35,030 bases of DNA from CAMDPA01 sp964574325 (GTDB lineage Bacteria; Pseudomonadota; Alphaproteobacteria; Rhizobiales; Hyphomicrobiaceae): assembly GCA_964574325.1 (NCBI GenBank), contig CAZNMY010000061.1, positions 1 through 35,030 on the forward strand. The letters are read 5' to 3'. A program made the position numbers and the translations under genes. Shown piece after piece: positions 23,992 to 34,422 of the stretch (position 1 is the first letter of the stretch; every line of letters begins with the position of its first letter). The notes beneath the pieces were generated by a model. The model was given only the letters and a program-made list of their open reading frames with translations, did no database searches and was not told the DNA's origin.

Positions 23992-24410
23992 CAGCACGGA
24001 ACAGCCGGGATCCTCGGCCGATACTGTAGTGTATCGCGCCGGCCACCGTGTGCTCAATTTGGGGCCGTCCATCAGCAGGGCTACGATGAGATTGGGGCCA
24101 ATCGACCGGATCAGCTCCTGACAAGGGTCGACGCGCGCCGGGTTCTCGCCGACCATGGCCGTCAGGATGAATTGCCTCTGAAGGCCGCGAATTCGACGCG
24201 GCGGTTCAAGAGGTCGATGTTTTCCCACCAAGTCAGCCGAGGATTGATGCCGCCGCCCAGGCAATACTGCTCGACCTGCCGTGGAGAGATTTTCCAGCGG
24301 TGATGCTTCTCCCGAATATGCGTGAGCTTCCACTTCTCGTCCTTCGTGGATTTCTCGAAAGTCGTGATCGCAACGAAATTGCCAGTGTTGCCCGCATCGT
24401 CCGTCGACAA
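23992..24410 (-). pseudogene. Frameshifted relic of an unrecognised gene
   Basis: Two overlapping minus-strand frames give protein-like sequence that joins if one base is lost near 24165. The upstream frame reads NTGNFVAITTFEKSTKDEKW, later HHRWKISPRQVEQYCLGGG, TWWENIDLLNRRVEFAAFRG. The other frame continues QFILTAMVGENPARVDPCQE, IRSIGPNLIVALLMDGPKLS and stops looking coding after DDPG-like EDPGCSVL at about 23992. In the annotated frame the first part ends in a stop within three codons of the proposed shift. I do not recognise a function. The break at the left end lies next to the intron-like scrap, so an insertion may have cut the gene. Confidence 0.45.
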
Positions 24411-24733
24411 GCCCCGCGACAGTGAACTCGATGCCCGGCATACAAACGCAACCAAGCCGTGTTCCAGGCTCGGAGGCGAGCCGTCGAGATCTCGAAGTCG
24501 GGACCGTAAGCATCGCACGAAACTGGCGGAGGATTTGATCGCACTGCTGTGCGGACCTCTCGGCTTGTAATTGGGTCCTTGCCGAGTCTCGAAGTGTTGT
24601 TTTTCGCGCCCCCCGGCCGAGGTTGCGAGCCGCCTGCGTCCTTCGCGATTCACCGGGGCGGCGATGCCCCAGGATTGACGCAAAGGACGGCTCTCATCCC
24701 AGCATTCGTTCCATTGATTGCACGGAGGGGGAT

Positions 24734-25465
24734 ATGGCGGGACCTGACGAGGCGGCAAATCCTGATGACGATTCGGGCAATGGCGGTAGGCGGCCTCGGC
24801 CGCGGATCACCCCGTGGCTCTCGACCACAGGCTCGATGATCGCGCTCGTCGTCTCTGGCGTGTCGCTTTGGGAGACTGTCCTCAAGCAACCGAGCCTCAA
24901 GGTGTACGTCGGCCAGTCCATGTTCTACACGCGCGATCCGTTCGGCAGCTACGAGGTGTTCGTCGTGCCGATCACGATCGTCAATTCGGGGGCGCAAGAT
25001 GGAGCGGTGACCGCGCTGAAGCTCGATCTCGCCAACGTCGAGACAGGCAACAAGGACAGTTTCGAGGGCGCCTATACGGCGGATGCCACATGGTTCGCGG
25101 GCAGTGACAACGTCGGCACAAAGAGCAAGCGGGCGAAAGCTCCGTTCTCCGCACTCTCGATTGCGGGGCGGGCGGCGTGGACCGGGACGGTGCTGTTCTA
25201 TTCGCCGGAGTATCGCGAGAAGCGCGTCGCCGAGCCGCACAGCCAGGTGAAAGGGCAGCTGCACGTGACCGCGGCGCGAACCGACGGCTGGCTCGATCGG
25301 GTGATGGGGACGACACCCTCACCCATCGAGGTGGCGATGAACGTGCCGAATTTCCTGCCGGGTGCGCTGCTGTCTGGAGAAGTCGCTCGGCTGCGCGTGG
25401 CGCTGAACGGGGCGGCATTGCCGCCGCTGCCTCCGCTCAAGGGGCCGCGCGGCGAGCTACGCTGA
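24734..25465 (+). CDS. Hypothetical protein with one N-terminal membrane span
   Basis: A 243-residue protein of unknown function. ATG 24734 is preceded by a strong GGAGGGGG. Residues 1-26 are polar and acidic then arginine-rich (RRPRPRI). A hydrophobic segment at about 28-50 (TGSMIALVVSGVSLWETVL) should be a membrane anchor with the N-terminus inside. The rest alternates hydrophobic and polar residues, suggesting a beta-sandwich (LKVYVGQSMFYT, FVVPITIVNSG, VTALKLDLANVETG, WTGTVLFYSP). The phrase 'PITIVNSGAQDGAVTAL' recalls uncharacterised membrane-anchored proteins with a domain of Ig-like strands, but I cannot name a family. It is followed after 92 bp by the end of a convergent MlaC-like gene; it appears to stand alone. 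Confidence 0.7.
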   Translation: MAGPDEAANPDDDSGNGGRRPRPRITPWLSTTGSMIALVVSGVSLWETVLKQPSLKVYVGQSMFYTRDPFGSYEVFVVPITIVNSGAQDGAVTALKLDLANVETGNKDSFEGAYTADATWFAGSDNVGTKSKRAKAPFSALSIAGRAAWTGTVLFYSPEYREKRVAEPHSQVKGQLHVTAARTDGWLDRVMGTTPSPIEVAMNVPNFLPGALLSGEVARLRVALNGAALPPLPPLKGPRGELR

Positions 25466-25557
25466 CGGCGGTTACTTCGGACACGACAGGACCGGGCAGC
25501 GTCCCGTACCTGCCCAGTTCGTCCCGCGTAAGAGCGGTGGACAGTGCAGCGCTCCGA

Positions 25558-26172
25558 TCAGCGATTGAGCGCGAGCACCAGTGCGTTCACGCTGCCGTTT
25601 TCGGCGATGTACTTCTCGAACAGATCCTTGAGGAACGGCGTCATCCAATAGTCGCCGAGCAGCACCTGGACCTTGGCGTCGCGAACCCGATAGCCCGAAC
25701 CGGCCGGCTGCAAGAGCCACTGCACGTCATAAGACGAGCCGTCGCGCAGGTGAACCTTGGTGTCGACCATCACGCCGGAGTTGACGCGGCGCGAGGGGCC
25801 GGTCACCTGCACGTGGCTGACCTGATATTTCTTGGATTCGCTCGCGGCATAGCGCGAGATGAACCGGACCATGCCGTTCAGATAGCTGTCGCGGTTCTGT
25901 TGGCTCAGCTGGCCCTGATAGGAGCCGAGGGCATAAGTGCCGATAGCGCCGACATGCGCATTGCGACGCAGGGTCTCGGCGAAGACGACATCTGCGCCGG
26001 CTCTGTTGGCGGCAATCAGCTCTCGCGTCATCTTCTGGACGAACTGCACCGCAGTATCGTCGGCGGCGGCGGTGCCGCCGGAGCCGCCCATGGCGCCAAT
26101 TGCAATAAACAGCGCGGCCAGTCCTCGAACCAGATAGCCGACTGCCCAAAAACCGACGCTACGCCTCATCAT
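25558..26172 (-). CDS. MlaC/Ttg2D-like periplasmic phospholipid-binding protein
   Basis: A 204-residue secreted protein of the MlaC (toluene tolerance Ttg2) family, which carries phospholipids across the periplasm between outer-membrane MlaA and the MlaFEDB transporter. A signal peptide is visible (arginine-rich start, then hydrophobic to about AAA-DD near residue 37). The mature part has FVQKMTRELIAANR, the ALGSYQGQLSQQNRDSYLNGMVRFISRYAA helix region, then the strands and VQWLLQPAGSGYRVRDAKVQVLLG that match the family's typical W..-..G.W.+.D+...G+S pattern. The start is ATG 26172 (MMRRS), with AGAGG nine bases upstream; a GTG- or ATG-type start further up is possible. No mla transporter genes are adjacent, so it is an orphan copy here. 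Confidence 0.8.
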   Translation of the reverse strand: MMRRSVGFWAVGYLVRGLAALFIAIGAMGGSGGTAAADDTAVQFVQKMTRELIAANRAGADVVFAETLRRNAHVGAIGTYALGSYQGQLSQQNRDSYLNGMVRFISRYAASESKKYQVSHVQVTGPSRRVNSGVMVDTKVHLRDGSSYDVQWLLQPAGSGYRVRDAKVQVLLGDYWMTPFLKDLFEKYIAENGSVNALVLALNR

Positions 26173-26568
26173 GTCGCAATACCTCTTTTGACCCACGCTT
26201 CCACACTGACGCACGTGGCCGCGACGCGATACTGGACTTCGACTTTCGACTTTCGACTTTCGACTTCAGGCACACTCTGCATTCGCAGACGTTTCGCATT
26301 CAAAGGCGCTTCGTACTCGATGACGGTGTTCGAAGACACCGAGCACACTACACACCGCGGCCCCGTCGAGGCCATCCTCGGTTCCGATTGGACCGCACAT
26401 TCTCCGCTCACGATGTGCGCCACACCAGATCCGATAGCCGGGTGCCGTATCCTCGTGTCTGCCATGCGCTATCGTTGTGGCAAGGGCGCGGCAGAACTTC
26501 GCAGCTCATATGTCCATTCCGATATCCACTATCGAGGCTCGTTCCCCGGTAAGAAAAACCGAGAGGGG
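26173..26568. other. 396-bp gap with a heptamer tandem repeat
   Basis: No gene is supported; the open frames lack ribosome sites and domain-like sequence. The stretch contains the (TTCGACT)4 repeat at 26238-26267 and should hold the promoter of the MlaC-like gene. Confidence 0.5.
26238..26267. repeat. Tandem heptamer (TTCGACT) x4
   Basis: Four perfect copies of TTCGACT from 26238 to 26265, followed by TC; read on the minus strand this is AGTCGAA repeated. It lies 66 bp upstream of the MlaC-like start codon. Being a multiple of 7 bp, copy-number change by slippage would shift the spacing of any promoter that contains it. Confidence 0.75.
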
Positions 26569-27207
26569 TCACGCGGCCTTCGCTTGCAATTCCCCGTGAG
26601 CGTGGTGAGCGGGTGCCGAAATGGGAGCAGCCGGCAACGGCGCGGGAGCGCGGCGACGACGATTGTACAGCTCGCGTGGCTGCAACTCCGGCAGACCGAG
26701 CAGCCGAGCATAGTGATCGGCGCCTTCCTGTGGGTGGCCGTGAGCCACGTGGAGCAGAACATCCTTGGATGGTTCGGGGTGCACGAGAATAATTTCGTGC
26801 CGGGCGCCGGATAGGGTCGCGCGTATGTGGTGTGTGACGCCGCAGAACTCGGCGAGCGGGACGCTCCAACGCTCCGGGGTGAAAAGACCGCGGCGTTCGA
26901 CCGTGACCATTCCATCGGCCATCTCGACGCGGCCGGAGCTGCTCAGCCGGGCAAGGCCGGAGCGCAACGGCACAGTCAGGAGGGCGAGCCCGACAACGAC
27001 GCCGGCTGTGAGCAAAGCGGCCGATCCGGGGTGTTCCAACAGGCTGTTGATCACGTTCGGATTGGAGATCGCGTCGACGGCGATGAGGCCGACGGGCAGC
27101 AGGAGCCCGAGCATGGCTCCAAACGACAGGCCGATCAGCAGTCCTGCCTGTAACTTCCTCGTGGACATGTTGAATTCGGCGGAAGCGCGAACGGGGTCAA
27201 CGATCAT
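26569..27207 (-). CDS. Two-TM membrane protein of unknown function
   Basis: A 212-residue protein if started at ATG 27207, where AAGG precedes by five bases. An upstream ATG at 27237 or a downstream one at 27168 (MSTRKLQAG) are alternatives. Two membrane spans lie close together: about 20-46 (AGLLIGLSFGAMLGLLLPVGLIAVDA) and about 60-82 (AALLTAGVVVGLALLTVPL). The remainder is a cytoplasmic domain with strands (VEMADGMVTVERRGLFTPERW, HEIILVHPEPSKDVLLHVAHG) and an Ala/Pro-rich, basic end. The RRGLF...W.VPL.+..GV pattern after two TMs recalls PH-like/bPH2 domains of bacterial membrane proteins, but this is a guess. It is divergent from the methionine operon. Confidence 0.6.
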   Translation of the reverse strand: MIVDPVRASAEFNMSTRKLQAGLLIGLSFGAMLGLLLPVGLIAVDAISNPNVINSLLEHPGSAALLTAGVVVGLALLTVPLRSGLARLSSSGRVEMADGMVTVERRGLFTPERWSVPLAEFCGVTHHIRATLSGARHEIILVHPEPSKDVLLHVAHGHPQEGADHYARLLGLPELQPRELYNRRRRAPAPLPAAPISAPAHHAHGELQAKAA

Positions 27208-27445
27208 GTCGACCTTGGAAACGGCTGCGATGCGCATGAGTTCTGGCCTGCACTTCAATGTTGGGACACCCTTGGATAAACCGTTTACCTTTAGAAAGGG
27301 TTGCTGAAAGGACACCCGAATGAGGGACGTTTGATGGCGAAGGTTCACGAGGCTGTGAACGAAGCGACGCAGGAAGGGCTCGGTGCCGTCCCGATGCGGC
27401 AGCGGTGAGCCGCGGCGGGCGCAGGGGAGGTGTCCCAATTCCCGC

Positions 27446-27473
27446 TTGACACATAAAGATATCTTTATATTGT
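27446..27473 (+). promoter_or_regulatory. Promoter of the sahR-metF-metH operon
   Basis: A consensus -35 box TTGACA at 27446-27451 and a -10 candidate TATTGT at 27468-27473, 16 bases apart. The predicted start is near 27480, giving a leader of about 24 bases before ATG 27504. The operator palindrome fills the spacer, so a bound repressor would block RNA polymerase. Confidence 0.65.
27453..27468. promoter_or_regulatory. SahR-type operator, perfect 16-bp palindrome
   Basis: ATAAAGATATCTTTAT is identical to its own reverse complement. Palindromes of this type are the known sites of SahR, the ArsR-methyltransferase regulator that responds to S-adenosylhomocysteine and controls methionine-cycle genes in Proteobacteria. 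The site lies between the -35 and -10 boxes and 35 bp before the regulator's own start, so autoregulation together with metF and metH is the straightforward reading. Confidence 0.75.
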
Positions 27474-27503
27474 GCCGCCAGACGCTCTCTTTGGGTATGG
27501 TGG

Positions 27504-28526
27504 ATGTCCGCGCTTCTCGATGCCGATGCGGTGGTGACGCTTCTGAAGGGCGCGGCAGAGCCGACGCGCCTGCGCATTCTACTGCTGCTGTCGCAGGGCG
27601 AATTCAACGTGAAAGATCTCACGCGGATTCTCGGCCAAAGCCAGCCGCGGATCAGCCGGCATCTGAAACTTCTCGCAGAAGCCGGTCTGGTGGAGCGCGT
27701 GCAGGAGGGGAGCTGGGCCTACTTCCATCTGGCGGACGGGACAGCGGCTGGCCACATAGGTCGTATGATCCTGGCCTCGATCGGGGGGCGGTCGGAGGGA
27801 TTGCCGGGTAGGGATGCGCTTCGCGCCGACGCATTGAAGAAGGAGCGCGAGGAGGCTGCGCAGAAGTTCTTCATGGCAAGGGCGGCCGAATGGGACAGCA
27901 TCCGATCGCTGCATGTCGAGGAGGCTCAGGTCGAGGCCGCGATGATCGCCGCTCTGGGGGCGGGGCCGTTCGATCTGCTGGTCGATCTGGGGACGGGCAC
28001 GGGGCGGATGCTCGAGCTGTTCGCGGGGCGATATGCCCGAGCGCTCGGTATCGACGCCAGCCACGCGATGCTGTCGTACGCGAGGGCCAAGCTCGATCGT
28101 GCCGGTCTCGGGCAGGCGCTCGTCCGGCAGGGTGATATCTGCAACTTGAACATCGACGACGGCGTCGCGAATGCCGTCGTGATGCATCAGGTGCTGCACT
28201 TCCTGTCGCAGCCATCCCGCGCGATCGAAGAGGCCGCGCGGATACTGGCTCCCGGTGGGCGGTTGCTGCTCGTCGATTTCGCGCCGCACGATCAGGAATT
28301 TCTGCGGGAGGATTTCGCGCATGTGCGGCTCGGCTTCGCCAAGTCCGAGATCGCGCATTGGCTCGATGCGGCGGGTCTCGATTTGAAGATCGCGCAGGAT
28401 CTTGTCCCGCCGGCGGCGGACGGGGTTGGAAAAGTCACGGTGTCGATCTGGGTGGGGGAGTTGCGGCAGTCGGCCAGGCAATCCGCACCGGCTCGGGCAT
28501 CCGCTCACGTGGAGAATGCAGCATGA
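27504..28526 (+). CDS. sahR: ArsR-family regulator fused to a SAM-methyltransferase domain, SahR-like
   Basis: A 340-residue fusion. Residues about 8-85 are an ArsR winged helix (LKGAAEPTRLRILLLLSQGEFNVKDLTRILGQSQPRISRHLKLLAEAGLV in pieces, then the wing). Residues about 150-320 are a Rossmann-fold methyltransferase with motif I VDLGTGTGRMLEL at about 158-170, an acidic GID after strand 2, and MHQVLHFLSQP in the post-II position. SahR proteins use this domain to bind S-adenosylhomocysteine and release DNA. No metal-binding CxC of arsenic sensors is seen in the recognition helix. The perfect palindrome upstream and the metF/metH genes downstream support the assignment. The stop overlaps the metF start (ATGA), so the regulator is translationally coupled to its targets. 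Its ribosome site is weak. Confidence 0.87.
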   Translation: MSALLDADAVVTLLKGAAEPTRLRILLLLSQGEFNVKDLTRILGQSQPRISRHLKLLAEAGLVERVQEGSWAYFHLADGTAAGHIGRMILASIGGRSEGLPGRDALRADALKKEREEAAQKFFMARAAEWDSIRSLHVEEAQVEAAMIAALGAGPFDLLVDLGTGTGRMLELFAGRYARALGIDASHAMLSYARAKLDRAGLGQALVRQGDICNLNIDDGVANAVVMHQVLHFLSQPSRAIEEAARILAPGGRLLLVDFAPHDQEFLREDFAHVRLGFAKSEIAHWLDAAGLDLKIAQDLVPPAADGVGKVTVSIWVGELRQSARQSAPARASAHVENAA

Positions 28527-29458
28527 CGACGAGTGAGAGCCAGCGCCGGAGCCGCATCCTGGGCACGGGCGACATCGAGGTGTCGTTCGAGTTCTTCCCG
28601 CCGAAGTCGGCGAAGATGGAAGAAGCCTTGTGGAGTGCGATCCGCAGGCTCGAGCCGATGCGCCCGGAGTTCATCTCCGTGACCTACGGCGCGGGAGGCT
28701 CGACACGCGAGCGGACGCATTCGACGGTGTCGCGCATCGTGCGCGAGACGATGGTGGTGCCGGCCGCGCATCTGACGTGCGTGCAGGCGACCCGGGACGA
28801 GGTCGACGCGGTGGCCCGCGCCTACTGGCAGGCCGGTGTTCGTCACATCGTGGCGTTGCGCGGCGATCCGCCGGCGGGCCCGGGCACGAAGTACGAGCCG
28901 CATCCCGATGGCTATGCCAACGCGGCGGATCTGGTCGCCGGCTTGAAGCGGCTTGCGAAGTTCGAGATCTCGGTGGCGGCTTATCCGGAAATGCACCCGG
29001 AAAGTCCGTCGGCGCCAGCCGACATCGACAATCTCAAGGCGAAGATCGACGCAGGCGCGACGCGCGCGATCACGCAGTTCTTCTTCGACAATGCGCAATA
29101 CCTGCGATTTCTCGAGAAGGTACGTGCGGCCGGCATCAACGTGCCGATCCTGCCGGGCATCGTGCCGATTCACAATTTCAAGCAAGTGTCCGGGTTCGCG
29201 GCGCGCACCGGCGCGTCGATGCCCGGATGGATGGCGCGGCGCTTCGAGGGGCTCGACGACGATCCGGCGACTGCTTCGCTGGTTGCGGCTGCCGTCGCTG
29301 CAGAACAGGTGATGGATCTCGTCGACCAGGGCATCCACCAGTTTCATTTCTACACGCTCAACCGCGCCGATCTCGTCTACGCGATCTGTCATCTGCTGGG
29401 GCTCCGGCCCGCGGCCGCGGTCGCGAGCGACAAGCAACAGGAGGCGTTGAGCGCATGA
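28523..29458 (+). CDS. metF: 5,10-methylenetetrahydrofolate reductase
   Basis: A 311-residue FAD enzyme that makes 5-methyl-THF, the methyl donor for methionine synthase. TIM-barrel hallmarks are SFEFFPPKS near the N-terminus (with the catalytic glutamate), ISVTYGAGGSTRERT, AHLTCVQATRDEV, HIVALRGDPP for FAD binding, AAYPEMHPES, KIDAGATRAITQFFFDNAQYLRF in short pieces, and PILPGIVPI. The C-terminus HQFHFYTLNRADLVYAICHLLG is typical. The length matches bacterial MetF, without the regulatory half of eukaryotic enzymes. ATG 28523 overlaps the sahR stop by 4 bp, with GGAG at 28511-28514. The stop in turn overlaps the next start (ATGA), so the three are one coupled operon under the SahR-type operator. 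Confidence 0.95.
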   Translation: MTTSESQRRSRILGTGDIEVSFEFFPPKSAKMEEALWSAIRRLEPMRPEFISVTYGAGGSTRERTHSTVSRIVRETMVVPAAHLTCVQATRDEVDAVARAYWQAGVRHIVALRGDPPAGPGTKYEPHPDGYANAADLVAGLKRLAKFEISVAAYPEMHPESPSAPADIDNLKAKIDAGATRAITQFFFDNAQYLRFLEKVRAAGINVPILPGIVPIHNFKQVSGFAARTGASMPGWMARRFEGLDDDPATASLVAAAVAAEQVMDLVDQGIHQFHFYTLNRADLVYAICHLLGLRPAAAVASDKQQEALSA

Positions 29459-30516
29459 CCAGAGAACAACGCATCGCCGCTTTGAAGGAGACGGTCGCCC
29501 GCCGCATCATGATCATCGACGGCGGCATGGGGACCGAGATCCAGACGCGGAAATTGAGCGAAGCCGAATATCGCGGGGAGCGCTTCAAGGACTGGCATCG
29601 CGACGTCAAGGGCAACAACGATCTGCTCGTGCTGTCGCAGCCGGTGCTGATCCGCGAGATCCACGACAGCTATTTTGCGGCCGGCTCCGACATCGTGGAG
29701 ACGAATACGTTCAATGCCCAGGTGATCTCGATGGCCGACTACGGCATGGAGGAGTTCGCCTACGAGATCAATCTGGAGGCGGCCAGGATCGCGCGTGCCG
29801 CGGCCGAAGCGTGGACCGCGAAGACGCCGGATCAGCCGCGCTTCGTCGCAGGCGCGCTTGGGCCGACGAACCGCACCGCGTCGATCTCGCCGGACGTGAA
29901 CAATCCAGGCTTCCGCAATGTGTCGTTCGACGAACTGCGCTCGGCGTACTTCGAGCAGGCGAAGGGATTGATCGAAGGCGGCGCCGACGTGCTTTTGATC
30001 GAGACGGTGTTCGACACGTTGAATGCGAAAGCGGCGGGCGTCGCGGTGGTCGAAGCGTTCGACGACAAGGGCGTCGAGCTGCCGCTGATGATTTCCGGTA
30101 CGATCACGGATCGTTCGGGGCGGACGCTGTCGGGGCAGACGCCGGAAGCGTTCTGGTATTCGATGCGGCATCTGAAGCCGTTCGCGATCGGGCTCAACTG
30201 CGCGCTCGGCGCGGAGGCGATGCGGCCCTACATCGCCGAGATCGCGGCGGTCGCGGACACCTATGTTCTCGCGTATCCGAACGCGGGTCTGCCCAACGCG
30301 ATGGGCGAATACGACGAGACGCCGCACGACATGAGTTGCCAGATCGAGCCGTGGGCGCGTGATGGGTTGCTCAACATCGTCGGGGGATGCTGTGGCTCTA
30401 CGCCGGGGCACATCGCCGAGATCAAGGCGCACGTGTCGAAGCATCCACCGCGCAAGCCGGCCGAGCCGCCGGTGAAGATGCGGTTGTCGGGTCTCGAACC
30501 CTTCGTGCACGGGTGA
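29455..30516 (+). CDS. Methionine synthase, homocysteine-binding half (split MetH)
   Basis: A 353-residue homocysteine S-methyltransferase domain that equals the first module of MetH and activates homocysteine on zinc. Visible parts are IMIIDGGMGTEIQ, NNDLLVLSQP, the ETNTFNA strand, GALGPTNRTASISPDVN, DVLLIETVFDTLNAKA and ISGTITDRSGRTLSGQ. The three zinc cysteines are in GLNCALGAEAM and GGCCGSTP. The NAGLPN motif is also present. In E. coli these residues are part of one 1227-residue MetH; here the rest of the enzyme is a separate gene starting 1148 bp downstream. The ATG overlaps the metF stop by 4 bp after AGGAGG. Such a split is known in several alphaproteobacteria. Confidence 0.93.
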   Translation: MTREQRIAALKETVARRIMIIDGGMGTEIQTRKLSEAEYRGERFKDWHRDVKGNNDLLVLSQPVLIREIHDSYFAAGSDIVETNTFNAQVISMADYGMEEFAYEINLEAARIARAAAEAWTAKTPDQPRFVAGALGPTNRTASISPDVNNPGFRNVSFDELRSAYFEQAKGLIEGGADVLLIETVFDTLNAKAAGVAVVEAFDDKGVELPLMISGTITDRSGRTLSGQTPEAFWYSMRHLKPFAIGLNCALGAEAMRPYIAEIAAVADTYVLAYPNAGLPNAMGEYDETPHDMSCQIEPWARDGLLNIVGGCCGSTPGHIAEIKAHVSKHPPRKPAEPPVKMRLSGLEPFVHG

Positions 30517-30534
30517 ACTTTCAGGGGGAAGTTC

Positions 30535-31056
30535 GTGAGCGGTTTTCCGGTCGATGATTTGAGCGAGCGGGTGATGAAAGTGGTCGCGGATGAAACAGGC
30601 TGGAACATTCTCGCCCTCGGTCTCGACAGCGACATCGAGAACGATCTCGGCTGCACCGGCGATCGTGCCCGCGAGCTTATGCTGAGGATGGAGCGCGAGT
30701 TCGGCATCGACATGACGCACGTGGATTTCAATCAGCACTTCGGCAACGACGCCTCGCGCGGTTGGCCGGTTGCGGTTGCGCTGGTGGTGGCGCTGCCGAC
30801 CAGCGTGCTGGCGATGCATGTGATCGGCATGGTTTCGCGGGCCTTCGGCGTCGAGGGCTCGAGCTGGCTCGCGAGCAGCGGGTTCTTCGTGTCGGTCTAT
30901 CTGGCGTGCGGCCTGATGTTCGCGGTGCTGAGCCGGCTGTTCGTCGATCGGCACGGCAGACGCTCGGGTCGAATTCCTGTGACCGTGCGCGATCTGATCG
31001 ATGCGGCACGGACGAAACAGTGGCCCAACTTCGAACCAGGAGGACAGTCGCGATGA
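30535..31056 (+). CDS. DUF1493-like (acyl-carrier-like) domain with two membrane spans
   Basis: A 173-residue protein in the middle of the split-metH operon. Residues 1-70 look like a DUF1493 or ACP-like helical bundle (SDIENDLGCTGDRARELMLR, then FGIDMTHVDFNQHF), but the DSL serine that carries phosphopantetheine is absent. Two membrane spans follow, about 76-99 and 114-136. A short cytoplasmic tail ends with IPVTVRDLIDAARTKQWP, as in DUF1493 proteins where a similar stretch closes the domain, so the spans may be inserted into it. GTG 30535 follows AGGGGGA at good spacing. Its last codons overlap the antitoxin start (ATGA). The function is unknown; a link to methionine synthesis is not evident. 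Confidence 0.72.
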   Translation: MSGFPVDDLSERVMKVVADETGWNILALGLDSDIENDLGCTGDRARELMLRMEREFGIDMTHVDFNQHFGNDASRGWPVAVALVVALPTSVLAMHVIGMVSRAFGVEGSSWLASSGFFVSVYLACGLMFAVLSRLFVDRHGRRSGRIPVTVRDLIDAARTKQWPNFEPGGQSR

Positions 31057-31268
31057 ACGCCACGGTCGAGATCGATCAGGAATTGTTGGATCACGCCGTC
31101 AAAGTCACGGGCGGCAAGGACCGAAATAAGGTCGTCGAGCAAGCGCTCAACGAATTGATCCGGCGCCGTTCCAAAATCGAAGCACTGCTCGCTATGGCCG
31201 GAACGGTTCAGTTCCACGAAGGGTATGACTACAAGGCACTCAGGGCTGGGCGCGATGACGATTCTTGA
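31053..31268 (+). CDS. vapB: VapB-type antitoxin
   Basis: A 71-residue small protein. It begins with a strand-like segment (MNATVEIDQELLDHA), then a ribbon-helix-helix-like KDRNKVVEQALNELIRRRSKIEALLAMAG, and an acidic tail (EGYDYKALRAGRDDDS) that would thread into the toxin's active site. This is the usual build of VapB proteins of the DUF2191 type. AGGAGG lies at 31039-31044, and the ATG overlaps the upstream stop by 4 bp. The last 14 bases overlap the toxin gene. As for other VapBC pairs, the complex is expected to bind its own promoter, but no separate promoter is visible here, so transcription may come from the met operon. Confidence 0.85.
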   Translation: MNATVEIDQELLDHAVKVTGGKDRNKVVEQALNELIRRRSKIEALLAMAGTVQFHEGYDYKALRAGRDDDS

Positions 31269-31664
31269 TACTTCGCTGGTCATTCCATTCTTCAACCGTG
31301 GCAGTGCGGCCCTCGCTGCACGTTTGGCGCTGGAGATCGGTGACCTCGATCTATTTCTCACGTCGATTACTCAACTCGAAGTCTTGCAAGGCGCTCGAGA
31401 TGAAGCTGAGTGGCGGAAGATCGAAGTGTTCTTGGCGACGCAAGATATCATTCAGCCTGCTCCCATTGTCTGGGCTCAAGCGGCGCGCGCCTACTTCGAT
31501 CTCCGCCGAGCCGGACATACGGTTCGCAGTCCATTGGATTGCGTGATTGCAGAAATCGCAATCAATCAGAACATGGTTCTGCTGCACAACGATCGTGATT
31601 TCGAGGCCATCGCTACGGTTCGGCCACTTGTTCAACGACGCATCGATCTGGAAGCGGTTTCCCA

Positions 31665-31668
<4 letters not shown>
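31255..31668 (+). CDS. vapC: VapC-type PIN-domain toxin
   Basis: A 137-residue PIN-domain ribonuclease. The acidic quartet is complete: D5 (ILDTSLVI), E42 (ITQLEVLQG), D95 (RSPLDCVIAEIA) and D113 or D115 (LLHNDRDFEAIA). VapC toxins cleave tRNA or rRNA when freed from VapB. The start ATG 31255 is inside the end of vapB, in the usual overlapping arrangement. Its stop codon overlaps the ATG of the cobalamin half of methionine synthase (ATGA at 31665), so that essential-type gene is translated directly behind the toxin. Base composition is clearly more AT-rich than in the met genes on either side (AATCAGAACATGG, CAAGATATCATTC), consistent with horizontal arrival. Confidence 0.9.
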
Positions 31669-34355
<2,687 letters not shown>

Positions 34356-34422
34356 TGACGGCGTTCAATCGGCTTGATAGCGTCTGCCTGTGCGAGAGTC
34401 GCAACGGGGCAGGGGGATGGCT

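Larger units (their letters stand above)
23622..24733. other. Degenerate 1.1-kb stretch without an intact gene
   Basis: Between the kinase and the next good gene no intact coding sequence is seen. The stretch holds two extragenic palindromes (23717-23739, 23783-23801), a probable group II intron scrap (about 23865-23960), and a frameshifted gene relic on the minus strand (about 23992-24410). It is visibly less GC-biased than the genes around it, as expected for decayed or imported DNA. Confidence 0.6.

Noticed and set aside
26169..26465. 98-codon minus-strand frame upstream of the MlaC-like gene
   Set aside because: It contains the heptamer repeat, has no ribosome site and no protein-like pattern.
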